In this document: positions 25,768 to 34,954 of the stretch, one piece after another
Layout: each line of letters opens with the position of its first letter
Position numbering within the stretch: the stretch's first letter is position 1
Assembly (NCBI GenBank): GCA_017882445.1
Contig: JADGPK010000001.1
Span: 105,130 to 169,129, forward strand
From: Solirubrobacteraceae bacterium
Lineage (GTDB): Bacteria > Actinomycetota > Thermoleophilia > Solirubrobacterales > Solirubrobacteraceae
Length of the DNA stretch: 64,000 bases
Reading direction: 5' to 3'
Position numbers and translations under genes: made by a program
Notes under the pieces: model-generated
Databases searched by the model: none
What the model was told of the DNA's origin: nothing
What the model saw: only the letters and a program-made list of their open reading frames with translations

Positions 25768-27063
25768 GTGAACGAGCTGAGTCCCGACTACTTCAACCGC
25801 CCGCTGTCCGAGGTGGACCCCGAGATCGCCGATGTCCTGCGTGGCGAGCTGGAGCGAGAGCAGCGCACGCTGGAGATGATCGCCTCGGAGAACTTCGTGC
25901 CGCGCGCGGTGCTCGAATGCCAGGGATCGGTGCTTACCAACAAGTACGCCGAGGGTTACCCAGGGCGCCGTTACTACGGTGGCTGCGAGTGGGTGGACGT
26001 CTCCGAGCAGCTCGCGATCGACCGCGCCAAGGCTCTGTTCGGGGCCGAGCACGCCAACGTCCAGCCGCACTCCGGCTCGCAGGCCAACGCGGCCGTCTAT
26101 CACGCGCTGCTCCAGCCCGGCGAGACGATCATGGGCCTCTCACTGGCGCACGGCGGGCACCTCACGCACGGCATGAAGATCAACGTGTCCGGCCGGCTGT
26201 ATGACATCGCCGCCTACGAGGTCGACCGCGACAGCGGTCTGATCGACATGGACGAGGTCGCGCGCATCGCCCGCGAGCGCCGGCCCAAGCTGCTGCTGGC
26301 CGGCTGGTCGGCCTATCCGCGCCAGCTCGACTTCGCGCGCTTCCGCGAGATCGCCGATGAGGTCGGCGCGCTGCTGATGGTCGACATGGCCCACTTCGCC
26401 GGCCTGGTTGCCAGTGGGCTGCATCCGAGTCCGCTCGAGCACGGAGCGGACGTGGTCACGACGACCACCCACAAGACGCTCGGCGGTCCCCGCGCCGGGG
26501 TGATCCTCTGCAAGGAGCAGTTCGCCAAGAAGATCGACTCGGCCGTGTTCCCCGGCCAGCAGGGCGGTCCCCTGGAGCACGTCATCGCCGCGAAGGCGGT
26601 GGCCTTCAAGATCGCCGCAAGCGAGCTGTTCGCAGAGCGTCAGCGCCGGACCGTCGCCGGCGCCCGCGTGCTCGCGCGGGAGTTGATGCAGGCCGGACAC
26701 GGCGTGAAGGTGCTCACGGGCGGAACGGATGTTCACCTGATTCTCGTGGACCTGCGCGAGACCGAGCCGGCGCTGACGGGCAGACAGGGCGAGGACCGGC
26801 TGCACGAGATTCAGATCACCGTCAATCGCAACGCCGTGCCGTTCGACCCGCGCCCGCCGATGGAGGCCTCCGGTCTGCGCATCGGCACGCCCGCGCTGGC
26901 CACCCGCGGCCTGCAAGAGGACGATTTCAGCGAGGTTGGGCGGATCCTCGCCATCGCCCTCACGCCCGAGTACGAGTCCCGCGCCGCAGAGCTCGCCGAG
27001 CGGGTCGGCGCGATCGTGGAGCGCTACCCGCTCTATCAGGGCCTGGCTGCCGCCTCCGCGTAG
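25768..27063 (+). CDS. glyA: serine hydroxymethyltransferase
   Basis: PLP enzyme (431 aa) converting serine and THF to glycine and 5,10-methylene-THF. Visible blocks: [51 protein letters not shown], and the PLP-lysine site [18 protein letters not shown] 25768 was chosen because AAGGAG is 6 nt before it and the N-terminus then has normal length; the ORF-track start at 25684 lies inside the riboswitch. Expression is predicted to rise when folate one-carbon units are short. Confidence 0.96.
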   Translation: MNELSPDYFNRPLSEVDPEIADVLRGELEREQRTLEMIASENFVPRAVLECQGSVLTNKYAEGYPGRRYYGGCEWVDVSEQLAIDRAKALFGAEHANVQPHSGSQANAAVYHALLQPGETIMGLSLAHGGHLTHGMKINVSGRLYDIAAYEVDRDSGLIDMDEVARIARERRPKLLLAGWSAYPRQLDFARFREIADEVGALLMVDMAHFAGLVASGLHPSPLEHGADVVTTTTHKTLGGPRAGVILCKEQFAKKIDSAVFPGQQGGPLEHVIAAKAVAFKIAASELFAERQRRTVAGARVLARELMQAGHGVKVLTGGTDVHLILVDLRETEPALTGRQGEDRLHEIQITVNRNAVPFDPRPPMEASGLRIGTPALATRGLQEDDFSEVGRILAIALTPEYESRAAELAERVGAIVERYPLYQGLAAASA

Positions 27064-27081
27064 AGGCCACGCCTGCCGGCG

Positions 27082-27122
27082 GTGGGCCACGCCGGGGCCC
27101 CCACGGCCGCGGCCGGGCCCAC
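27082..27122 (+). terminator. GC-rich hairpin after glyA
   Basis: GTGGGCC (27082-27088) pairs with GGCCCAC (27116-27122), and GGGGCCCC-type repeats lie inside. There is no U-tract, as is common for high-GC terminators, so this is only a candidate. Confidence 0.3.
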
Positions 27123-27172
27123 TCGGCTGAGTCGCTTGCGACCCCGGCGCCTGCGATGCTGTGCACGAGTCG

Positions 27173-28522
27173 ATGGTGCAACCAACCGAGCTCGAAGCGC
27201 TTTACGCGTTCCTCTTGGCCGCGGTCGTGACCGCGCTGCTGACACCGCTCACCATGCGGGTCGCGCAAACGGTCGGGGCGATGGACGAGCCGCGCGAGCG
27301 TGGCCTCTCAGATCGGCCGACGCCGCTCTTGGGCGGGCTGGCGATCTTCGCCGGCGTGCTCGTCGCGGCGCTCGTGTGGCTGCCCGGCGGCTATGGCAAA
27401 GACCACCAGCTTTGGCACGGTGTGCTGCTCGCCGCGGGGGTGATCACGCTCGTGGGCGCGCTCGACGATCGCTTCGATCTGCCGCCCGCCGCCAAGCTGG
27501 CCGGCCAGGTGGTGGCCGCCGTGATCGTCGTGAACTTCGGGGTGGCCGTCAAAGCCATAACGCTGCCGTTCATCGGCGAACTGGCTTTTCCCAACGCCGG
27601 CGTCACGAACGCCGGGCCGGTCCTGACGGTGATCGGCCTGGTTGCGATGATGAACGTGGTCAACTTCTCCGACGGGGTCGACGGCCTGGCCGCGGGCGTC
27701 TGCGTGATCATCGCCGCCGCGATGGCGGTCATCGCCTTCGATCTGAGCCGCCAGCAGCCAGGGGTGCTGGCCGCGCTGACGGCCGGCGCCGCACTCGGCT
27801 TCCTGCTCTTCAACTTCCCGCCAGCGTCGAGCTTCATGGGAGATTGTGGGGCCAACCTGCTCGGACTGCTGATGGGCGTGATCACGGTCGAGGCCGCTGT
27901 CAAGACGGCGGCGGTCGTCTCCTTCGTGCTGCCCCTTATCCTGCTCGCGGTGCCGTTCCTGGATACCACGTTCGTGGTGCTGAAGCGGTTGAAGTACAAG
28001 CAGCCGATCTACCGGTCGGACAGCGAGCACTTCCACCATCGGATGGCTCGCATCGGTTTCAGCAGCAGGCGGACGATCGCCTACCTGTACGCCTGGACGC
28101 TGATGCTCGCGGGCCTGGCGCTGGCGCTGCGGTTCGTCCCCTACAGCGACCACAAAGGCCACCTGCGCGGTGGCTGGACGCTCGTGATGCTCACGATCGG
28201 ATTGCTTGTCGTGGCTGCGAGCGTGTATCTCGTCTACGTGCTCGAGATCCTCAAGTTCAGGCGCCTGGACGCCGTGCGCCTGCGGCTGGCGCGTCCCGAT
28301 GCCTCACCAGCGGAGATCGAGGAGCACGTGGCCAAGCACCTGGAAACCGGTGAGTTCGAGGCTGTGTCGCAGGCCCGGGAGGCTGAGGTGCAGGTGCTGG
28401 ACGACACGGTGCACGGGGGGGCTGAGCAGCCCGTCGGCGAGCGGCAGATGGATGAGGATCGCGTAGGCGCAGAACAGGAGCGTGGCGGCGAGCAGGCGTC
28501 GATCGCCGCCGACGGCCGCTAG
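27173..28522 (+). CDS. WecA/MraY-family glycosyl-1-phosphate transferase
   Basis: Polytopic membrane enzyme (449 aa) of the MraY/WecA/TagO family, which links a UDP-sugar phosphate to undecaprenyl phosphate. Seen: the DEPRERGLSDRPTPLLGGLAIF cytosolic loop, GALDDRFDLPPAAKL with the Asp pair, NVVNFSDGVDGLAAG, and FMGDCGANLLGLLMG; the late loop YRSDSEHFHHRMARIGFSSRRT is the WecA-type HHH region. The family places it at the first step of wall-polymer synthesis (arabinogalactan or teichoic-type). After the last helix, a hydrophilic tail of about 90 aa runs antisense across the end of the convergent GT87-like gene (219-bp overlap); that tail is doubtful. The ATG was preferred to the GTG at 27161, which touches a GATGCT box. 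Confidence 0.9.
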   Translation: MVQPTELEALYAFLLAAVVTALLTPLTMRVAQTVGAMDEPRERGLSDRPTPLLGGLAIFAGVLVAALVWLPGGYGKDHQLWHGVLLAAGVITLVGALDDRFDLPPAAKLAGQVVAAVIVVNFGVAVKAITLPFIGELAFPNAGVTNAGPVLTVIGLVAMMNVVNFSDGVDGLAAGVCVIIAAAMAVIAFDLSRQQPGVLAALTAGAALGFLLFNFPPASSFMGDCGANLLGLLMGVITVEAAVKTAAVVSFVLPLILLAVPFLDTTFVVLKRLKYKQPIYRSDSEHFHHRMARIGFSSRRTIAYLYAWTLMLAGLALALRFVPYSDHKGHLRGGWTLVMLTIGLLVVAASVYLVYVLEILKFRRLDAVRLRLARPDASPAEIEEHVAKHLETGEFEAVSQAREAEVQVLDDTVHGGAEQPVGERQMDEDRVGAEQERGGEQASIAADGR

Positions 28523-29803
28523 CGGCAGCAGCCAGACCGCGTACCACGGCAGCAGCCAGGCGGTCGAGAGCAGCAGCGCGAGCGTCGCCCACCCGGCCGC
28601 GACGCGCCAGTCGGCGCCGCGCGCGGTGCGCCAGAGCGCGACGGCGAGCGCGAGGAGGAAGGCGACGACGTACAGGTGGCGCCACCAGCCCGGCGTCCCG
28701 CTCAGCCCGAACAGACGGGCGGTCTCCGCGGGGATGCTGTGGGTCGCCACGAGCTGCTGCTGCTCGCCCACCGCTCCCAGGAATCCGAGCGCGTGGACGC
28801 CGAAGCCGACCACCCCCAGGGCGGCGAGCGCCAGCAGGCTCAACGCGGCGCTGAGCGCCACCCCGAGGCGCTCGCGTCCGCGGGGAGCGGCGAGCAGTAG
28901 AAACGGCAGTACCAGGCCGGCCGTGAGCTTGACGCCCACTCCCGCGGCCAGCGTCGCCGCCCCGGTACGCAGGCGCGGGCTGCTACCGGCCGTCGCCGCC
29001 AGGGCGAGCGACAGCGCGAGGAGGACGAGCGTGTCGTTGTGCGCACCTCCGACCGCCAGCACCAGCAAGACCGGGTTCAGCCCGACGAAGGCCGCCGCCC
29101 AGGCCGGGCTTTGACCCAGGCGCCTTGAGGCGCGCGCGATCAGCGCAACCGCACCGAGGCTGCAGGCGGCTGCGACCGTCTTGAAGACCCAAAGCCCGCT
29201 CGCGAGTCCCAACGGGGCCGTTGCGTAGCTCGCGAGCGTGAACAGGGCGCCGTAGGGGGAATGCTTGAAGGGCCATCCCACGAACGTGAAGACGGGATCG
29301 GTGGGCGCTTCGGCGGCCACGTGGGTGTACGGATCCAGGCCGTGCAGGGCACCCATGCGCGCGAAGGCGAGATAGCCGAACACGTCCTGGGAGATCAGCG
29401 GCGGTCCGAGCGCCAGGATGACGTGCGCGAGCACGATCGCGGCCACCAGCGGACCAACCGGCAGCGTGCGCGCCGCTGTCAGCACGAGCAGGTAGCTCGC
29501 GCACATGATCAGCATCAGCGCCTGGAAGCGGCCGCTGCTGAGGCCGACGTCGAGGCCCTGTAGCGGGCCTGCCATCCAGGCGGGCCAGCCGCCGCTGCGG
29601 GCCGGGACGTACTGCGAGGGCGCCGTGGCCGCGCCGGCGCTCAGCAGGAAGACCGTTGTGAGGACGCCCACGAGGCCGAGTGCGCCGAGGATGCGCAGCG
29701 AACGTGCGGCCCGACGCGCGCCGGCCGCCGGGCCCATCTCGGCCGGTCCCCGGGCGGCGACGGGGACGCCGTGTAGTGGTGTCGCGCCCTGCACGCCGAC
29801 CAT
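28304..29803 (-). CDS. GT87-like polyprenol-phosphate mannosyltransferase
   Basis: Membrane glycosyltransferase of the GT-C fold (499 aa), DUF2029/GT87-like. About ten or more hydrophobic segments are visible. The large extracytoplasmic loop has [25 protein letters not shown], the D-x-(Y) type donor region of this family, and the HSPYGALF and [13 protein letters not shown] stretches. These enzymes use polyprenyl-phosphate mannose to build envelope glycolipids (PIM/LM-type) in actinobacteria. ATG 29803 is chosen; the 593-aa ORF-track version begins inside the divergent gene. It converges on the WecA-like gene with overlapping 3' ends. Confidence 0.85.
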   Translation of the reverse strand: MVGVQGATPLHGVPVAARGPAEMGPAAGARRAARSLRILGALGLVGVLTTVFLLSAGAATAPSQYVPARSGGWPAWMAGPLQGLDVGLSSGRFQALMLIMCASYLLVLTAARTLPVGPLVAAIVLAHVILALGPPLISQDVFGYLAFARMGALHGLDPYTHVAAEAPTDPVFTFVGWPFKHSPYGALFTLASYATAPLGLASGLWVFKTVAAACSLGAVALIARASRRLGQSPAWAAAFVGLNPVLLVLAVGGAHNDTLVLLALSLALAATAGSSPRLRTGAATLAAGVGVKLTAGLVLPFLLLAAPRGRERLGVALSAALSLLALAALGVVGFGVHALGFLGAVGEQQQLVATHSIPAETARLFGLSGTPGWWRHLYVVAFLLALAVALWRTARGADWRVAAGWATLALLLSTAWLLPWYAVWLLPLAAVGGDRRLLAATLLFCAYAILIHLPLADGLLSPPVHRVVQHLHLSLPGLRHSLELTGFQVLGHVLLDLRW

Positions 29804-29891
29804 TGTTACGTCTGCCCGAGATGCAAGTCTCCAGCGTGCTCGGTACCCTGTGTGCACAGCTGCGCCCGGCGGGGATCCCGTGTGTAGGCGT

Positions 29892-31910
29892 ATGGCTGCG
29901 CTTGAGCGTCCGAACCGTGGGCGTGCCCCCTTTATGCGACGTCGCAAACGCCAAGGCAACTCGCCCCGGAGTACGGGGCCGCGTCGCGTTCTGATCCTGT
30001 CAGCCGACGTAGGAGAGGGCCACGCGGCCGCCGCACGCGCCCTGGCCCAGCAGATCGAGGAGTCTCCGAGTCCGGCCGAGGTCACGATCGTCGACGGCCT
30101 CGACGCGATGGGGTCGCTGCTACGTCCGGTGGTGGAGGACGGCTACCGGGTGCAGCTGCGCTTCTTCCCATGGACCTACACGGCCATCTACTGGTTGCTC
30201 GAGCATGTCCTGCCTGTGCGGATGGTCGCCCGCAGGCTGCTGTGCCTGCTCGGCTCGCGTCCGCTGGCGCGCGTCATCGCCGCATACGACCCCGACGTGG
30301 TCGTCTCGACCTACCCGGCGGTCACGGTGGTGCTGGCACGACTGCGACGCATCGGCGAGGTGAGATGTCCGACGGTCGCCACGATCACCGATCTGACCGG
30401 CCTGTTCTTCTGGGCCCAACCCGGCATCGACATGCATCTGGTGATGTATGGCGAGTCGATGCGCTCGGTCGAGCGCATCGCCGGTCGCGGGAGCGTGCAG
30501 CTCGTGCGCCCGCTGATCTCGGCCGAGTTCCTGCAGCCCCGCTGCCCGATGGAGGCCCGCCGTGCGCTCGAGCTGCCCGAGGAGGGTCGCATGGTCGTCG
30601 TCTCCGGCGGAGGCTGGGGGGTGGGGGACATCGCGGGGGCGGTCGGCGAGTTCATCCGGGTGTCCGAGGTGAGCAGCATCGTCTGCCTGGCGGGACACAA
30701 CGACCAGCTCGCGACGAAGCTCAGGCTGGCGTTTGCCGATGAACCGCGCGTGCACGTGTACGGGTTCACGGACAAGATGCCCGACCTGTTGGCGGCCGCC
30801 GACGTGCTCGTACATTCGACCGGCGGGGTCACCTGCCTGGAGGCCAAGGCCGCCGGCACGCCGGTTGTCTCCTACGGGCTGCCTGTCGGTCACGCGCGCC
30901 TGAACACGCGTGCGATGGCCGCCCTGGATCTGCTCCTGCTGGCCAACGACACCGACGAGCTGCGCGAGCACGTACAGGCGAGCTTTGCCTCCGGCGAGGA
31001 CGTGCAGGCCGAAGCGACGCAGCTCTCCCAGCGGACGCAGGGCCCCACCGCGGTCGACGCGGTGCTGCAGGCGGCGCGACGGGTGCGGCCGATCCCCGCC
31101 TGGCAGCTGCGCCTGGCGGCGTTCGCGACCTGGGTGGCGCTCCTGTTCGGTGTGGGCTCGTGGATGATGTCCACCGACGAGGTGACCGCTGTGGCGTCCA
31201 AGCTGCTGCACGTCCACCCGCTCGTCCACGTCAACACCAGCCAGCCGGTCGTCGCTGTGATCGTGCACATGCCGGCGCGCAACGTCGCGCTGGTGGCCTC
31301 CGAGCTGGCCGCGCGAGGCATCCACGTCTCCCTGGCCGACGACGCCGGCGTGCCATCTCCCGGACGGATCGCCGCGCTCCGCGCGCTGGGCGACGAGCTC
31401 CTGCCGGAAGTGCCTGCATCGGCGCTGCTGCGCTGGGAGCGCACGCGAGGCACCCTGCGCTCGCAGGCGCGCGCCCTGGGTCTGCATCACAGCTTCTACT
31501 ACCTGCAGCCGCGTGGCGGGCTCTCAGTCGGTCAGCTGGTGCTCGCGCGCACCACCGGGGCCACTCCGGTACGCGGGACGCTGCGTCTGAGCGCCACAGG
31601 TCCGCTGCCTCAGCGTTCGATGCGCGCGGGCGACGTGCTCGTGGTCGAGCTCGACGGGTCGCCCGCGTCGGTGCTCGGACTGGAGCGCATCGTCGCCTGG
31701 CTGGGCTCGGACAGATTGAGCGCCGTACCGCTCGCGAGGCTCACTCGCTCCCCTTCCATCAGCGCCAGCAGCAGCGGCGATCGCGCCAACAGCGCCGCTC
31801 CGATGATCAGCAGCAAGAGCGACGCGCAGAGCGGAGCGCCGCCGAGGGGAGTGGACCCGAAGCGCTCGCCGAGCAGCAGGGGCGCGAGCACCACCGGGAC
31901 GACGGTCTGA
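29892..31910 (+). CDS. GT28 (MGDG synthase-like) glycosyltransferase fused to a NodB-like domain
   Basis: 672 aa. Residues about 30-400 are a MurG/MGDG-synthase type GT28: [23 protein letters not shown] (N-domain), [30 protein letters not shown], and the donor site [25 protein letters not shown]. Then comes a hydrophobic segment [19 protein letters not shown], and about 200 aa ending ...[22 protein letters not shown], which follows the pattern of a polysaccharide-deacetylase fold but lacks the Asp pair and the HxxxH, so it is probably inactive. The last 50 aa overlap the convergent transporter gene and are doubtful. Likely role: glycosylation of diacylglycerol or a similar lipid on the inner leaflet. 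ATG 29934 is an alternative start. Confidence 0.8.
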   Translation: MAALERPNRGRAPFMRRRKRQGNSPRSTGPRRVLILSADVGEGHAAAARALAQQIEESPSPAEVTIVDGLDAMGSLLRPVVEDGYRVQLRFFPWTYTAIYWLLEHVLPVRMVARRLLCLLGSRPLARVIAAYDPDVVVSTYPAVTVVLARLRRIGEVRCPTVATITDLTGLFFWAQPGIDMHLVMYGESMRSVERIAGRGSVQLVRPLISAEFLQPRCPMEARRALELPEEGRMVVVSGGGWGVGDIAGAVGEFIRVSEVSSIVCLAGHNDQLATKLRLAFADEPRVHVYGFTDKMPDLLAAADVLVHSTGGVTCLEAKAAGTPVVSYGLPVGHARLNTRAMAALDLLLLANDTDELREHVQASFASGEDVQAEATQLSQRTQGPTAVDAVLQAARRVRPIPAWQLRLAAFATWVALLFGVGSWMMSTDEVTAVASKLLHVHPLVHVNTSQPVVAVIVHMPARNVALVASELAARGIHVSLADDAGVPSPGRIAALRALGDELLPEVPASALLRWERTRGTLRSQARALGLHHSFYYLQPRGGLSVGQLVLARTTGATPVRGTLRLSATGPLPQRSMRAGDVLVVELDGSPASVLGLERIVAWLGSDRLSAVPLARLTRSPSISASSSGDRANSAAPMISSKSDAQSGAPPRGVDPKRSPSSRGASTTGTTV

Positions 31911-32605
31911 GTCACGAACACCACCGGCGCCACCTGGATCGCCGGGCGCGACTGCAGGGCGCTCATCTCGCTGAGCACACCGACCGCTGAGGCGGCGGCG
32001 GTCGACAGACTCCAGAGGGCGGCCGCGAGGAGGTGATGCCCGGAGAGGTCGTCAGAGGCGAGCTTCGTCGCCACGCCGCTCCAGCCGAACGCCAGTCCCG
32101 CTCCGATCATCGTCACCTCGGCCCTGGAGTGCCCGAGCGCGCGCAGCAGATAGGGCACGAGGCTGGCGAGACCGAGGCCGACGAGCACCAGCGTGATCGT
32201 CAGCTGCTCCGAGGTGTGGCTGGCGCTGCGTGGGGGCGCGAACAAACCGGCGCCGATCACGCCCATCACGATGGCGCACATCGCGAGGTGCTCGTATCTG
32301 CCGGCGTGCTCGCCGAGCATCCGCTCGCCGAGGAACATCAGCACCAGCAGGCCCGCGGCGAGCGCTGGCTGCACGACCACCAGGGGAGCGAGCAGCAGGG
32401 CCACGACCTGCAGCGGCCAGCCGAGCATCGAGAGCCCGGTGCCGAGCAGCCAGCGCGCCCGCTTGACCAGTCCCCAGGCAAGCGCCAGGCGCAGGTGCTC
32501 CTCGTGCGGCGCCTCCTTGGCGTCCATCGCCTGAAGCGCGATCCCTAGGCTGTAGAGGGTAGAAGCCCCCACAGCCGCCGCGATTCCCAGCACCAGATCG
32601 ACCAT
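31610..32605 (-). CDS. EamA/DMT-type membrane transporter
   Basis: 331 aa with about ten hydrophobic helices in two five-helix halves, as in the drug/metabolite transporter superfamily (EamA, NIPA-like). Helices such as [33 protein letters not shown] and [22 protein letters not shown] carry the internal-repeat L-GER ends typical of EamA. The final 45 hydrophilic residues lie antisense to the GT28-NodB gene and may be shorter in reality. Its ATG forms the palindrome CATG with the ATG of the divergent deacetylase gene. The cargo is unknown; the setting suggests a lipid-linked or small envelope precursor. Confidence 0.8.
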   Translation of the reverse strand: MVDLVLGIAAAVGASTLYSLGIALQAMDAKEAPHEEHLRLALAWGLVKRARWLLGTGLSMLGWPLQVVALLLAPLVVVQPALAAGLLVLMFLGERMLGEHAGRYEHLAMCAIVMGVIGAGLFAPPRSASHTSEQLTITLVLVGLGLASLVPYLLRALGHSRAEVTMIGAGLAFGWSGVATKLASDDLSGHHLLAAALWSLSTAAASAVGVLSEMSALQSRPAIQVAPVVFVTQTVVPVVLAPLLLGERFGSTPLGGAPLCASLLLLIIGAALLARSPLLLALMEGERVSLASGTALNLSEPSQATMRSSPSTDAGDPSSSTTSTSPARIER

Positions 32606-33323
32606 GTCCGCCCACGATCATCGCACTCACGGGAGCCCGATCGCGGGCGCGCTGGCCGGCGTGGCGGTCACGAGTTACCTGCTTCCGGGGCTGGCCGGGG
32701 CCTGGCCGGCCCTGCGCAGGCCGTTGGGGATCGAGGATTGCACGGCGAGCGGGCGGGGCTATGCGCTCACGTTCGACGACGGACCGCACGCGCAGGGCAC
32801 GCCGGCGGTGCTCGAGATACTCGGCCGCGAGGGCGTGCACGCGACCTTCTTCCTGGTGGGCGAGCAGGTGCTGCGCAACCCGGGCCTCGCCCGCGAGATC
32901 GTGCAGGCCGGCCACGGGATCGGACTGCACTGCCACCGTCACCGCAACCTGCTGCGCCTGACCCCTCGGCAGGTGCGCGAGGACATCTCCCGGGCGCAGG
33001 AGATCATCGAGTCGCACACCGGGCGCTCGCCTGAGCTCTACCGGCCTCCATACGGCGTACTCAACTCCGCGGCCCTGATGCTGGCGCGCGCACACGGCTG
33101 GCGCACGCTGCTGTGGAGCCACTGGGGTCGCGACTGGGAGGCCCGCGCGACGGCCGAGTCGATCGCGGCGCGCGTGAGCGGCGGTGTGGGCGAGGGCGCC
33201 GTGCTGCTGCTGCACGACGCCGATGACTACTCTGCGCCCGGCTCCTGGAGACGGACCGCGGCCGCCCTCCCGCGCGTGCTGGACACGCTCGCCGAGCGGG
33301 GTCTAGAGCCCACCGCGCCGTAG
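32604..33323 (+). CDS. polysaccharide deacetylase (NodB domain, CE4)
   Basis: 239-aa carbohydrate esterase family 4 protein. N-terminal hydrophobic VAVTSYLLPGLAGAWPAL suggests a signal anchor. The catalytic motifs are complete: TFDDGPH (motif 1, Asp pair), HCHRH (motif 2, H-x3-H metal ligands), RPPYG (motif 3) and LLLHDAD (motif 5). It would remove N-acetyl groups from peptidoglycan or another glycan outside the membrane. It follows the envelope genes and begins head-to-head with the transporter gene, leaving no room for a promoter if both annotated starts are right. Confidence 0.9.
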   Translation: MSAHDHRTHGSPIAGALAGVAVTSYLLPGLAGAWPALRRPLGIEDCTASGRGYALTFDDGPHAQGTPAVLEILGREGVHATFFLVGEQVLRNPGLAREIVQAGHGIGLHCHRHRNLLRLTPRQVREDISRAQEIIESHTGRSPELYRPPYGVLNSAALMLARAHGWRTLLWSHWGRDWEARATAESIAARVSGGVGEGAVLLLHDADDYSAPGSWRRTAAALPRVLDTLAERGLEPTAP

Positions 33324-33384
33324 CCCTCTCGACGCATCCAGCGTTTGCTCTGCGGCAGAGCGCTCGGCGATCTGGGGCGGCGGA

Positions 33385-33390
33385 TAACAT
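33385..33390 (+). promoter_or_regulatory. -10 hexamer TAACAT before a TTG start
   Basis: TAACAT is 7 nt before TTG 33398, an exact leaderless spacing, and supports the TTG as the true start. Confidence 0.5.
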
Positions 33391-33397
33391 CGACTGC

Positions 33398-34267
33398 TTG
33401 ACCACCGCGGTTTCGATCGAGACGAGTGGCCCAACCGTCGCTCTGGCGCCCATCGAAGCGCTCGCGCGGACGCCAGTTCGGACGCGCTGGTGGGTCGAGG
33501 GCCTGACCGTCATCTGGCTGGGGTGGGTGTATGACGCGATCACCAACCTCGCGCCGTTGCGCCTGCATTCGGCTTTGGGACACGCCCAGGGGATCCTGAA
33601 CCTGGAGCGGTCGCTGAACATCGCTCCCGAGCGTGCGCTCGACCGCTGGCTGGCGGGGCATCAAACGCTCGGACTGGCGATCTCCGACTACTACGACAAC
33701 GCCCACTTCCTCATCACCCTCTCGCTGCTCGGCTGGCTGTGGTGGCGGCGCGCCGACCTCTACCGGCCGCTGCGCAACTCGCTCGTGCTGGTGAACCTGC
33801 TCGCCTTCATCGTGTTCTGGCGCTATCCCGTGGCCCCGCCGCGAATGCTCGCGGGGTTCACCGACGTGGTGGCATCGACCCATGCCATCGGCTCCTGGCA
33901 CACGGGGGCTCTGGCTTCCCACGCCAACGAGCTCGCGGCCATGCCGTCGCTGCACATCGCCTGGGCGGTGTGGTGCACGGTTGCGCTCTGGCGGATGGGC
34001 ACCAGCCGATGGCTGCGAGTCGCGGCCGTGCTGTACCCGTGCACGACCGCCATGGCGGTGCTCACCACGGGAAACCACTTCGTGCTCGACCTGCTCGGTG
34101 GGCTCGCGGTGATGGCGGTGGCGTTCGGGATCGTGACTCTGCTGGGCGCTCAGCGGCGCGTGCCCGCAATCGCCGTCACTCGCACGCGCCCGTTTCTCGC
34201 AAAATCCGACCGTCACGCGTACCGCATGTCACAAACTTGTTACGAAGTTCAAGACCAGGTAGACTGA
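33398..34267 (+). CDS. PAP2-superfamily membrane phosphatase/transferase
   Basis: 289-aa membrane protein of the PAP2 (type 2 phosphatidic acid phosphatase / inositol phosphoryltransferase Aur1-like) superfamily. Motifs: RYPVAPPRML (C1-like), AMPSLHIAWAVW (C2, PSLH), and TTGNHFVLDLLGGLAVM (C3, GxHxxxD). At least five helices are visible. It may recycle undecaprenyl diphosphate or transfer a phospho-head group. TTG start chosen by promoter spacing. It lies between envelope genes and the atp operon. Confidence 0.87.
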   Translation: MTTAVSIETSGPTVALAPIEALARTPVRTRWWVEGLTVIWLGWVYDAITNLAPLRLHSALGHAQGILNLERSLNIAPERALDRWLAGHQTLGLAISDYYDNAHFLITLSLLGWLWWRRADLYRPLRNSLVLVNLLAFIVFWRYPVAPPRMLAGFTDVVASTHAIGSWHTGALASHANELAAMPSLHIAWAVWCTVALWRMGTSRWLRVAAVLYPCTTAMAVLTTGNHFVLDLLGGLAVMAVAFGIVTLLGAQRRVPAIAVTRTRPFLAKSDRHAYRMSQTCYEVQDQVD

Positions 34268-34338
34268 CCGCGCCGCCGCAGACAGTTGAGGGACACTTCG
34301 ACGGCTCCGCCGCAGCACAGCGGGGATTTTCTCGTCTG

Positions 34339-34344
34339 TAGAGT
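34339..34344 (+). promoter_or_regulatory. -10 hexamer TAGAGT, probable atp operon promoter
   Basis: TAGAGT lies 12 nt before ATG 34357 and is the best promoter candidate for the atp operon in the 290-bp gap after the PAP2 gene. No clear -35. Confidence 0.45.
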
Positions 34345-34356
34345 GGCCCTACCGAC

Positions 34357-34563
34357 ATGCCAGATTTCGATGCCAATGAGGATCCAACACGCCTGCCCGG
34401 CTCCAGCCCGGGAGAGGCCCGCTCGCCGGTGCGGCGCTTCCCCGAGACGGCCGGCGCGTGCCTGAGCACTCGGCGTGCGTGCGGCGTGGGAACCCCTCCG
34501 GCTCGGCGTCGGAGACGGTGGAGCACGGGTCACGGCGGACAGTCCCCCGGATCTCGAAGCTGA
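34357..34563 (+). CDS. possible 68-aa protein at the head of the atp operon
   Basis: Not recognised. It begins MPDFDANEDPTRLPG, an acidic, plausible N-terminus, then turns Arg/Pro-rich (PARRRRRW) with no membrane segment. It has the right place for an atpZ-like gene but not the features. Support: it starts at the expected spacing from TAGAGT, and its stop is one base before GTG 34565 of the atpI-like gene. Against: composition of the second half, weak RBS. Without it, 34268-34564 would be an empty gap of about 300 bp. Confidence 0.35.
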   Translation: MPDFDANEDPTRLPGSSPGEARSPVRRFPETAGACLSTRRACGVGTPPARRRRRWSTGHGGQSPGSRS

Positions 34564-34564
34564 C

Positions 34565-34954
34565 GTGGTCTACGTGCGCTATCTCGACGTGTGCCTGGTG
34601 CTCGCGACGGCCCCGTTCGTGCTCGTCGGAGGCATGCCCACGCTCGGCTACCTGATCGGAGCCGGTGCCTGGCTGGCGACCCGCGCCGGGACCGCGTTCC
34701 TGCATGCCCAGGCGCGTCGCGCGGGCGACGCCAAGGTTCGGGCCGGGCTGATGGTGGCCGCGCTCCTCGGTCGCGTATGGCTGGTCGCTCTGGCGATCAT
34801 CCTCGCCCGCTACGCGGGCAGCAAGGGCGACGGCATCATGGCGGCCGCCCTGCTCCTGGCCGCCTTCACGGTCTACCTCGCGATGTCATTCGTGACCCGC
34901 GACGGACCCATCCAGGGCGCTCCCCGGGCGTCGAGCAGGCCGAGCACGTCATGA
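34565..34954 (+). CDS. AtpI-like membrane protein
   Basis: 129-aa membrane protein with about four hydrophobic helices (CLVLATAPFVLVGG, LGYLIGAGAWLATRAG, LMVAALLGRVWLVALAIILARY, IMAAALLLAAFTVYLAMSF). Size, position right before atpB and topology match the poorly conserved AtpI family, linked to c-ring assembly or Mg2+ supply. GTG 34565 follows the preceding small ORF by 1 nt; GTG 34475 is the ORF-track alternative. The stop overlaps the atpB ATG (ATGA). Confidence 0.7.
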   Translation: MVYVRYLDVCLVLATAPFVLVGGMPTLGYLIGAGAWLATRAGTAFLHAQARRAGDAKVRAGLMVAALLGRVWLVALAIILARYAGSKGDGIMAAALLLAAFTVYLAMSFVTRDGPIQGAPRASSRPSTS

